DNA of 64,000 nucleotides, from NCBI RefSeq assembly GCF_000497045.1, contig NW_015961959.1, forward strand, positions 1,054,001-1,118,000, in the 5' to 3' direction. Made by a program: the position numbers and the translations under genes. Source of the DNA: Kalmanozyma brasiliensis GHG001. Taxonomy: Eukaryota > Basidiomycota > Ustilaginomycetes > Ustilaginales. Each line of letters opens with the position of its first letter. Positions within the stretch are counted from its first letter, which is position 1. The notes beneath the pieces are model-generated. The model was not told the origin of the DNA. It made no database searches and saw only the letters and a list, made by a program, of their open reading frames with translations. This document shows positions 1-7,906 of the stretch, one piece after another.

Positions 1-1028
1 ACCTCGGTTTCGTCGTCGCCGTCCTCGTCGCCTACATCCTGCTCCTCATTTTCGGCATGAACCACCTTCAATGGGTCTGGCGCCTCACTCTCGGCCTCGG
101 TGCGCTGCCGCCGTTGATTGTCTTCTTCTTCCGCACGGGCATGAAGGAGCCCGAGCACTACCAGAAAAACGCGATCAGGAAGAACGTCCCCTACTGGCTC
201 ATCTTCAAGCGCTACTGGGTGCGCCTCGTCGCTGTGTGCCTTGCATGGTTCTGCTATGATTATGTTTCCTATCCTAGTGGCTCCTACTCGTCCCTGATCT
301 TCTCCCAGCTGATCCCATCCGAGGGGCTGTCCGACTACGAAGTTCTCAAGCGATCCCTCGCCTACTCCACTGCGCTCAACTGCTTCTACCTGCCCGGCAC
401 CATCATCGGCGCCTTCGTATCCGACCGCCTTGGGCCTCGCCACACCATGATCGTCGGTCTCCTCTGTCAAGCCGTGCTCGCTTTCGTTATGGGCGGCGCC
501 TTCGGTACCATCCGCAACAACTTCGGTGGTCTCGTCACCGTCTACGGCCTCTTCCTCGCCTTTGGTGAGTTTGGCCCTGGTAACAACCTCGGTCTGCTCG
601 CCAGCAAGGCTGTGGGACCATCAGCCGTCCGCGGACTTAGTTATGGTTTGTGTGCTGCGATCGGAAAAGTAGGCGCGTTCAGCGGCAGTTATGCGTTTCC
701 CGTGATCCAGGCCGATCTAGGACCGGAGGACTCGAACATTTACTACGCCGGATCGTTCTACATCGCTGGTGGATTGGCCATTTTTTCGGCAGCAATCACG
801 TTCCTGTTCATCCCCAACATCGGGCAGGATGGCATGAAGAAGGAGGACGAGGCGTTCCGCCAGTACCTCGCCGACAACGGCTACGACGTGAGCCAGATGG
901 GTCTGTTGGAGAAGGATTCCCCGTCGAGCTTCGAACAGGGCGCCGCGAGGACCGAGTCCAACACCGGTTCGGTAGGCGATAAGAAGGATGGGAGTGAGAC
1001 AGTCGTCTCGTCTACCGCTGTCAATTGA
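1..1028 (+). CDS. MFS transporter, glycerophosphodiester/phosphate permease type (5' end missing)
   Basis: The reading frame is already open at base 3, so the N-terminal half lies outside the window. About 340 residues are visible. The segment with KEPEHYQKNAIRK, then VPYWLIFKRYW and the following Tyr/Ser-rich helix (YDYVSYPSGSYSSLIF), resembles the central part of yeast Git1-type glycerophosphoinositol/phosphate:H+ symporters. The loop SDRLGPRHTM is the usual MFS cytoplasmic loop. At least five membrane helices follow, and then a polar Ser/Thr-rich cytosolic tail. By family it imports glycerophosphodiesters or phosphate across the plasma membrane; the exact substrate cannot be read from sequence. 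The stop TGA at 1026-1028 is clear. Confidence 0.85.
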   Translation, partial: LGFVVAVLVAYILLLIFGMNHLQWVWRLTLGLGALPPLIVFFFRTGMKEPEHYQKNAIRKNVPYWLIFKRYWVRLVAVCLAWFCYDYVSYPSGSYSSLIFSQLIPSEGLSDYEVLKRSLAYSTALNCFYLPGTIIGAFVSDRLGPRHTMIVGLLCQAVLAFVMGGAFGTIRNNFGGLVTVYGLFLAFGEFGPGNNLGLLASKAVGPSAVRGLSYGLCAAIGKVGAFSGSYAFPVIQADLGPEDSNIYYAGSFYIAGGLAIFSAAITFLFIPNIGQDGMKKEDEAFRQYLADNGYDVSQMGLLEKDSPSSFEQGAARTESNTGSVGDKKDGSETVVSSTAVN

Positions 1029-1211
1029 GCGCTCTGCTCACAAACAACCCTCGAGATGATGACGAAACACTTGTAGATTACTTTTTCGTCTATACCCCTT
1101 GTACGAATTTTACGATGACGCAATTGTGCTAGAGGTTTGTGCTTTGTTTTACAGTGGACGACGGAACTTGATGTTGCGAACGTGATTGAGAGACTCGGTG
1201 TAGGACATGGT

Positions 1212-1916
1212 TCAGGGATAGAGGGCGTTGAGACGGGCGTTGACCGAGGTGCACACCTTGAGCGCGTCCTCCGTCTTGATGCGATCGATGGCCGAGGTCT
1301 CGGTGAACTTGAGCAGACGCTGGTGCCTGCTCTCGTGGCCGTAGACCCCCTTGATGTGTGCCAGAGTGCCGTCCTTGAACACGAACTCGCCGTCCGCGTC
1401 GTGGTACAGGTACATAGAGCGGGGCACGTACAGGATGGCCCACTCATCATGGCCGAAGTGCAAGACAACGTATCGCTTCTGGGTCGTAGGATAGGCGGGA
1501 GTGATGATGTTGCACGCCACGACGGCAATGAACGACATCTGTTTGCCAAGGACGTCTTCTTTGTTGGCTCGAAGCCAGAACCGAGGCGGAGTGAGCGTCC
1601 ACAGGTTGATCCTGCCGAGCTCGACGGGTGCTCGGGGAGTTCGTGCGTTGGCCTCTCTCGTGCCAGCCACTGGAGCCGAGGAGGTCGGAGCCTTGGTGCC
1701 TTCAGCTGTGCGCGTGGCGGTGGACGTGCGAGGGGGCATCGGAGATTCGATCAGCGAGTGAGCGACGCGGACGATGCTAGGACCGCGCTGCGGGTCCGAG
1801 AGGAAGCGGTAGACGTTGGAAGTAGATGCGCCCTCCCTGATGCGCTTCATGAGATCCTTCAGGACATCAAAGTCGGCATCGTTGGGATGTTCCACCTCGA
1901 TGGTCCGGGTCGGCAT
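1212..1916 (-). CDS. uncharacterised protein, candidate secreted smut protein with unresolved N-terminus
   Basis: The 234-residue frame starts at ATG 1916. I do not recognise the family. The first ~60 residues are helical, then comes a Thr/Ser/Pro/Ala-rich linker (about 60-95), then a compact domain with alternating hydrophobic strands (RYVVLHFG, EWAILYVPRSMYLYH, GEFVFKDG) and a helical C-terminus. No signal peptide follows ATG 1916. However, the preceding minus-strand DNA holds a TATAAGT box (2157-2151), a short upstream ATG (2004), and a hydrophobic stretch in another frame, so a spliced N-terminal exon is possible. The gene reads away from the gene at 3042 across a shared intergenic region. 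Function unknown. Confidence 0.6.
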   Translation of the reverse strand: MPTRTIEVEHPNDADFDVLKDLMKRIREGASTSNVYRFLSDPQRGPSIVRVAHSLIESPMPPRTSTATRTAEGTKAPTSSAPVAGTREANARTPRAPVELGRINLWTLTPPRFWLRANKEDVLGKQMSFIAVVACNIITPAYPTTQKRYVVLHFGHDEWAILYVPRSMYLYHDADGEFVFKDGTLAHIKGVYGHESRHQRLLKFTETSAIDRIKTEDALKVCTSVNARLNALYP

Positions 1917-3041
1917 AGCGACGGTCTCCAGCAGGCGTAGGACCAGCAGCTTAGAATGCTCGAGCGATCTTCAGGGCTTTGTGACGATGTACCGTTTTGT
2001 GCATACGCAAGCAGTGATGTGTTGAGGGAGACTATGACGGATAGAGAAAGGCTTGAGTACGCTGCACGAAGGCCTAGAGGGACCAATCACGGCGGCGATG
2101 CTGTGGATGACGGTGAGAGTGAGCGAGGCGGGCTCGTCAGACACGGCGATACTTATACCCTGCGGCCGATGCGGAAGCTCAGCTTCAGCTCTTTGTGCGG
2201 AAGCAGATCGTGGTTCCGCATCGTCCAGGTCTTGCTCAAGGCCATGGCCGGACAAGCTCTAGCTCCAAGATCACCAAGCTCGATCGAGCCAAATGCGAGA
2301 GATGCTGAACACCTTCGTCAATATCATGTATTAGGACACCCATCATCAAAGCATTGCAAGAGTTCACGATTTGAGGAAACGTTGGGAAAGAGTTATAGTT
2401 GAAAGCCAAGAACCAAAGCTTAAGCTCGGAAGCAAGTCAGTGTATGCACCTACATCAGCAGCTCAAGAGTCTAGAAGATCACAACACGACGGAGGTATGG
2501 GATTGTTCAAACCACAGCAGCACTAGCTACGAGGGAACGGAATGACGAAGATGCATTGTCAACACCACACTGCAATCGGCAGAGCTCGCTGAACGCTCGC
2601 TCGCCGCTTGCAGTGAGGCGTTGACCATGCATCTTCGTTCGCGATGTCGATCAAAGGTCAGCAAATCAAGCATCGATGTGATGGCTGTGATGATGCCAAG
2701 AGAGAACAAGGTTTTGACAAGTGAAGCTGCAGTCTGTTCATTTTTGTGGCCGCCTCGAGCTTGTCGTCATGCGTAGTTGACGACTCTTTCTCCAATTACA
2801 CGTCTTCCGCATCTTGCTTTACGTTTGTCCGCATCCTGCTTCCGCACCGTCTTCCCGCAGCCTTGAGCCGGTCAAAGCTCTTCCGCACGCTCACGACGAA
2901 TTGATATAAACCCACCTCCATCAGCCTCCCACACCGCTGGCCTCTCGTCTCTCCACCTCCATCTCTCACCGTTCATCGTCTCCTCTGGCGCCAACACCAT
3001 CACCCCAGCTCGGTCTATCCGCACATCGGTTCCTCTCAGCC
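1917..3041. promoter_or_regulatory. divergent promoter region with two TATA boxes and arrays of TCCGCA/TGCGGA
   Basis: This 1.1 kb spacer separates two divergent genes. TATAAGT at 2157-2151 faces the minus-strand gene and is preceded, on its upstream side, by TGCGGA at 2170-2175 and 2196-2201 and TCCGCA at 2215-2220. TATAAA at 2905-2910 faces the plus-strand gene and is preceded by TCCGCA at 2806, 2828, 2841 and 2882 and CCCGCA at 2854. I see no convincing gene inside; the short frames here lack ATG starts or coding character. Confidence 0.55.
2905..2910 (+). promoter_or_regulatory. TATA box of the gene at 3042
   Basis: TATAAA lies 137 bases before the ATG, followed by a C/T-rich leader with many CTC/CAC/CATC runs, as is common in fungal 5' leaders. 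Five CCGCA-containing elements lie within the 100 bases just upstream. Confidence 0.55.
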
Positions 3042-4457
3042 ATGCCGGCAGGCTGGTCTGACATCCAAACCCAGGCGCTTGCGCTCAGTGGCTTCCTCGA
3101 AGAGGCCAACATCACATCTGCGGACCTTCTCGCAGTTCTCGAATACAAGCGGTATCGCGGGTATCTCGTGGATGGCATTAGGTCGTATGCTAACGATCTG
3201 AAGAAGCGCGGAATCATCCCTTCTGTCGTCGGCAACGAAGAGTCCTCTTCAAGCAAGACGGCTTTTGCAGGCCTTCATAAGTTCAAGCATGGCCAGCGAC
3301 TTGGAAGCGAGCGTATTCTCAGCGCTCAGCAGCAAATGCGGAGCAGATTTCCTCCTCGTCGCGGCCCGCCTCCACCGAGTCTTTGGCCTTCGTACGACAC
3401 GTATCCGCACATTCATTCGCAACAGCTTACGAGCGGAAGATCGCTTCCATCCCATCCATCGATGAGCATGCCACCTCTCGATCTTTGGACCACTCCTTCC
3501 GACCCGGCCAACGCGACCCACAGCGGACTCTTTCAGGACCATGGCGAAGCAGTAGCCCCCTTTCCGGCTAGCGTCCGGCCGCAGAGCGATCACTTCACGC
3601 ACCTTTGGCCCATCGCTCGATCCGAACCCTTCATTCAAGAGGTGCCGTACTTGAAGACGAGCTCGTCGAGCATCGAGCAGCTCCGCGGCCAGCTTCCGCA
3701 TGATCAGACGTGTGCGCAGCCTCAGCCCATCGTTCCTCAACAGGCCGCATCGATGCAGAGATTCCGTTCAATGGTCGAGCCGCCAGTCGGTCCACAGCAA
3801 TCACCGGCGGCTGCGGAGCCCGAGCTGCCCGCTGCTGAACAGTCAATTGAGCCGCCAGCTCCTCGCCACAGTCCCGCAGTCAGCCAATCCACGCTCGCCG
3901 AGCCGCAAACACCCCCGAAAAGATCGCCTCCTGTGAAAACATCAATCATGACCCTGCCTGCGAGCTCCGCACCGATCGGCAGCCGTCGGCAGTCGGACCG
4001 AACGCCGATCCACAAGCCACTCGAAACAATCCCTGGCACGCACATCCATCTGGACGATCTTACGGCACCCCAGTCGTGGCTTCGTCACGACCCGCAGTGC
4101 GGGGACGCAATGACACTCCTCGCGCGTATCGCACACCACACGACCGAAAAGGGCGAGCGCTGGGTCGAGCTGGATTTTGCTAACGGTCAGTGGGCGGTGA
4201 TGAAGGTGGGCAAAGGAGTGCGAGCAAGGTTCGAGGTGGGCAGCACAGCGGTGGTGAAGGGTGTGAAGGGCCCGAAAAGATGTCCCCGGCGCGTGCTGTA
4301 CTTTGACGCCGAAGCGGAGGTGACGCTGCTGGGAGGGGTGACCGTGGAAGACGTCGCAAGGGTAAATGGCGAGTGCAACAGGAGGCGTAGGACGAGGTTG
4401 GAAGAGCAAGGGTTGGCGGATGAGCCCAACTGGCTTGTGCGCAATACACGCCACTGA
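3042..4457 (+). CDS. uncharacterised protein with disordered Pro/Ser-rich centre and C-terminal beta-rich domain
   Basis: The product is 471 residues, with ATG at 3042 in a good context downstream of a TATA box. Residues ~1-65 form a helical module (SDIQTQALALSGFLEEANIT, then a Lys/Tyr-rich helix). Residues ~65-330 are low complexity, rich in Pro, Ser, Gln and His, and probably disordered. Residues ~345-450 look folded: an amphipathic segment with LARIAHHTTEKGERW, then strands ELDFANGQWAVMKV, ARFEVGSTAVVKGV and RRVLYFDAEAEVTLL. The layout of a helical N-terminus, a long disordered linker and a small beta-barrel-like end suggests a scaffold or nucleic-acid-associated protein, but that is inference. 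I recognise no catalytic motif and assign no function. Confidence 0.75.
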   Translation: MPAGWSDIQTQALALSGFLEEANITSADLLAVLEYKRYRGYLVDGIRSYANDLKKRGIIPSVVGNEESSSSKTAFAGLHKFKHGQRLGSERILSAQQQMRSRFPPRRGPPPPSLWPSYDTYPHIHSQQLTSGRSLPSHPSMSMPPLDLWTTPSDPANATHSGLFQDHGEAVAPFPASVRPQSDHFTHLWPIARSEPFIQEVPYLKTSSSSIEQLRGQLPHDQTCAQPQPIVPQQAASMQRFRSMVEPPVGPQQSPAAAEPELPAAEQSIEPPAPRHSPAVSQSTLAEPQTPPKRSPPVKTSIMTLPASSAPIGSRRQSDRTPIHKPLETIPGTHIHLDDLTAPQSWLRHDPQCGDAMTLLARIAHHTTEKGERWVELDFANGQWAVMKVGKGVRARFEVGSTAVVKGVKGPKRCPRRVLYFDAEAEVTLLGGVTVEDVARVNGECNRRRRTRLEEQGLADEPNWLVRNTRH

Positions 4458-4544
4458 AAGTCGAATCTGGTCATGCACACAACAGCGGATGTAGACAAAG
4501 CATGTGTATTGCATGATCCCAGACGAAAGCATGTGTACGGCAGC

Positions 4545-6158
4545 CTATGACCTCGACCCGAAAGTAAACACACCGATGCACGCCACCATCGGAATGGCCA
4601 CCATGACGAGCAGCATGAACAGATCGTCATTGGGTTCCTTGAACCCGGTCTGTGTCGCACCTGTTTTGGTGTAATCCTTGATGAGGGCGTAGGTGGATTT
4701 GTCGAGGTTGTCGCTCTTGCCGAGTACGGTCTGGGCCATGTGGAATGTGTGCCAGAGGGTTCCCCAGCCGGCACCGACGATTTTGATGGGTACGAGAGCG
4801 AGACTTGTCACTGCGGGAACCTTGAATTCGGGTGTGCCTGCTTCGGGGGATGCGTCGTCGATGGACGTATCCGTGAGTCGGAGGGGTAGAGCGGGGAAGA
4901 CGGCGGCTGGTCTACCGAGGCAAGCCATATCCGCAGCACCGTCGTCCGGGTTGATCGCCGATGCAATTCCGTGCCTCGAACGCAGTCCACCTGTCAAGAT
5001 GATCTTCAACCGCGAACCCTCCGGTAGCGTCGATCGACACCGACGGGCAAAGTTCTGGAAGAACGCCTCGCGCTTTCCCGTCCTCTCCGTGGTCTTTGCG
5101 TTCGGATCGGCACCACTTCCTTGCACAGTCGCAGCACCCGTCCCCGTCGCTTTAGCATCCCTTTTGCCATCCGCAGCGTTCTTCTTGGACGAAAGCTTTT
5201 CCAGCTTGGCCTTTTCAGCTTCGGAATCAAAGCCTTCCATGACGAATGAAGGGTTCTCGTAGTTGCCACCACTTATCTCGACAAAGTCGACCTGATCGGT
5301 CTCGGCGAGCCACTTGACGTTGAGCAGCGCGTCGTCTTCGGTAAGACCGCCCTGGACGTAGTCGGAGCTGTTGAGTTTGACACCGATGAGGAAGTCCGGT
5401 GCAACCTGCGTGCGGATGAGGTCGACGATTTCCAACAAAAGACGAGCACGGTTCTCGGGAGAACCACCGTAGTCGTCGGTGCGAAGGTTGGTGCGCGGGC
5501 TGAGGAAGGCAGCGAGCTGGTAGCCGTGCGAGCCGTGGAGTTCGACACCGTCAAAGCCGGCTTCGGCGCAGATGAGCGCAGCCTGGACGAAGCGATCGCG
5601 GAGCTCGTGGACTTGTTCCAGCGTCATGGCTGCTACGGAGCCCCAGAGGAGATGGTCCATGAATCGACCGACGGGGCCGAGACCACCCATGGTGCTCATG
5701 GGTACCGCCGAAGGGGCAAGCGCAGGCTTGGTGATTCCACGCCCAGAGCCACGCATCGACTGTCGACCGGCATGAACCAGCTGCACCACCGCGAGAGGTC
5801 GTGACTTCGGGTCCACCATGTCAGGCTGATCACGACCGGTGCATGCATCGGCGTAGCGCTTCATCGCCGTCTTGAAGAAGGTGAGGTTCCTCTCGTCGTA
5901 GGGAATGGTGATGTCCCACGGCGTACCGAGATGGAGCGGATCAATGGCAATGTTGCCGGTGATGATGAGACCCCAGCCGCCTCGCGCCCAGGCTCGATAG
6001 AGCTCGTAGTGGGCATGGTTGGGAGGTCCACCTCCTGTACGAGAGAGCGTCTCTTCCAATGGTGCTTTGGCAAGACGATTGCGTGCGACCTTGCCGCCTT
6101 TGAACTCGAGCGTGCGTGCGATGAGCTCGGCTTCAGGAGCCTTTCCTTTCGTCGACAT
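4545..6158 (-). CDS. NADH:flavin oxidoreductase, old yellow enzyme family, membrane-anchored
   Basis: The product is 537 residues. It is an FMN-dependent TIM-barrel oxidoreductase that would reduce activated alkenes or quinone-like substrates with NAD(P)H. Visible family marks are LVHAGRQS, the active-site string ELHGSHGYQLAAFLSPRTN, RTDDYGGSPENR, the substrate/phosphate segments DFVEISGGNYENP and LTGGLRSR, and CLGRPA near the FMN phosphate site. An insert of ~50 residues rich in Lys/Ala/Gly (about 310-365) interrupts the barrel after the ENP motif. The last ~25 residues (LFMLLVMVAIPMVACIGVFTF) form a C-terminal membrane helix, so the enzyme is probably anchored with its catalytic part in the cytosol. 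It converges on the 3042 gene with 87 bases between stops. Confidence 0.9.
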   Translation of the reverse strand: MSTKGKAPEAELIARTLEFKGGKVARNRLAKAPLEETLSRTGGGPPNHAHYELYRAWARGGWGLIITGNIAIDPLHLGTPWDITIPYDERNLTFFKTAMKRYADACTGRDQPDMVDPKSRPLAVVQLVHAGRQSMRGSGRGITKPALAPSAVPMSTMGGLGPVGRFMDHLLWGSVAAMTLEQVHELRDRFVQAALICAEAGFDGVELHGSHGYQLAAFLSPRTNLRTDDYGGSPENRARLLLEIVDLIRTQVAPDFLIGVKLNSSDYVQGGLTEDDALLNVKWLAETDQVDFVEISGGNYENPSFVMEGFDSEAEKAKLEKLSSKKNAADGKRDAKATGTGAATVQGSGADPNAKTTERTGKREAFFQNFARRCRSTLPEGSRLKIILTGGLRSRHGIASAINPDDGAADMACLGRPAAVFPALPLRLTDTSIDDASPEAGTPEFKVPAVTSLALVPIKIVGAGWGTLWHTFHMAQTVLGKSDNLDKSTYALIKDYTKTGATQTGFKEPNDDLFMLLVMVAIPMVACIGVFTFGSRS

Positions 6159-6526
6159 GTCGAGTGGTGTTCAGATCAGATTCTATGATGGTGGCAGGGA
6201 CGATGGTTTAGGTACGGAGATAAGAAAGGAAGCTTGTGCGCCAAGCCCTGATCACGCATTACGACGTTCGAAAAAGGCGCACGCGGCTCAGATTATGCGG
6301 AGATGCATGCTCCGAGAAGAAACTCGTCGATTAAGGTTTCCGCCGACGTCGCTTTCAAGCGGTAACCGTTCCGCGTTTTGCTAAGCAGCCGTACCCCACA
6401 CTTTCCGCAGCACATAGCTTGCTCTGGCCTCATGGTCACCACGAAGCATGCTTGACAGCGTAGATTGAAGGACGACAAAGACCGGAGTCGACAATTGCAT
6501 TCAGAGAACAGCGGTCGAGATGGTGA
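6159..6526. other. intergenic, promoter side of the old yellow enzyme gene
   Basis: There are 368 bases between the ATG of the flavin oxidoreductase (minus) and the stop of the GST gene (minus). It contains GCGGAG and CCGCA-type elements but no clear TATA box and no gene. Confidence 0.4.
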
Positions 6527-7634
6527 TCAGGGCAGACCTCGACCTTTGTTGATGGCATCGGCGACCTGCGAGGTCATCGGCCGGTTCTGGGCATAGCGCA
6601 CGTACGAGTCCAAGTACAGGTCGTCGGTCGAGGTCGTCGCTTTGAAAGCATCCAGACCGAAGACAGCCCCCGTCCACTTGTTCCACCTCTCCAACACATC
6701 GCCCTCGAGCAGCTTCTCAGGCTCGAAGCCGCGGAAGTGCCTCAGCACGTTGGTCGCACGGAACAGCCAAGGTGCCACGGTGCAGTCGACCACGGAGAGG
6801 GACTTGCCGTCCCAGAAACCTTCCGGATTGGGCGGCGACATGGACTTCACAAAGTCGGTGAGGTGCGAAGTGAACTCTTTGGCACCTTCGAGCTGCTTTT
6901 CGACTTCCTGCGCTTGAAGGTAGCGGTAGAAGGAAGGGATGAGGTTGCGGTTGGCCTTGTCGACTGCTAGACGGTAGACGGCTCGCTCGTAGGCATCAGA
7001 AAGGGGAGGAAGAAGCGTCTTTCCGCCTTTGCCGCCTCCATACTTCTCATCGACGTACTCGAGGCTGTGATAGTTGTGCGAGCAGGGGTCAGGAAACAGC
7101 ACTGGTATAGCTGAAAAGGCCTGAGAGCAACTCACATCACGGTAGACTCGGCCAGACCTTTGCCGTTCGACAGCTTGAGTGCTGGAACGAGACCCTTCGG
7201 GTTGAGCTCGAGGAGGTCTGCCGGCTTCTTGTATGGGTCTACCTCTCGGTACTGATAAGGAGCTGTAGAGCACCGTGTGAAGCCATGTCAGCAATATTCG
7301 CCATCGAACTTTTGAGTGTCCCCGGTCAAAACGTACCACCAAGGTATTCCAGAGCGATCCAGACTCGATGCACGAAGGGGCAGAAGCAAGCGCCAAATAG
7401 TGTAAGCTCAGACGGTGTCGAGTGAGCTCTGACCGTGTCGAGCGCTTGCCCGGTGCATTCGGTGTGGTACACGGCGTCCTTGTGTCCTGGTGCAGGCTTC
7501 GACATAGTGTAGCCAGCTTTCGTGGTGGTCAGTGAACGTTGCAAAGCCAGCTTGTGAGTTCTGGAGGAGACGATGGTTCGAGTGCAAGCAGCGAATGGAG
7601 TGATGGTTCTGAGGCCAGATGGGAATCGCATCAT
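6527..7634 (-). CDS. glutathione S-transferase, omega-like, three exons, two possible starts
   Basis: The exons are 7337-7634 (or from ATG 7505), 7136-7262 and 6527-7064. The introns have donors GTACGT (7336) and GTGAGT (7135) and acceptors CTACAG and TCACAG. Splicing restores the classical thioredoxin-fold N-domain: GACFCPFVHRVWIALEYLG, then PYQYREVDPYKKP, LNPKGLVPALKL and ESTVILEYVDEKYG, with an all-helical C-domain after. The CPF motif gives a catalytic Cys, as in omega/dehydroascorbate-reductase-type GSTs, which handle glutathione-dependent reduction and thiol transfer. From ATG 7505 the protein is 277 residues. From the double ATG at 7634 it gains 43 residues rich in Arg/Thr/Ser and free of acidic residues (MMRFPSGLRTITPF and on), a likely mitochondrial presequence. 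It shares a 272-base promoter with the secreted hydrolase gene. Confidence 0.87.
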
Positions 7635-7906
7635 GCGGTGGTGGTCGTTGTCATCGTTGTGGAGGTTGACTGACCGGCATGCAGGGTCCACCAACTTTGG
7701 TTGCCGTTCATTGCCGTGAGCGTGTTTCGCACGGTCCATCGAAGCTTCACTTGTCACCACGACCCGCTTCAATCAGCCCTTTGATCTGGTAGAGTTCTGT
7801 GCGTGCAGCTGGCCAATCATGCTGATACTGACTCGCTAGAGAGGTACTCGTCGCCTCACACAATCCACTTCAGAGATCAAAGCTCGCTCAGAGCAAGGAA
7901 ACAACA

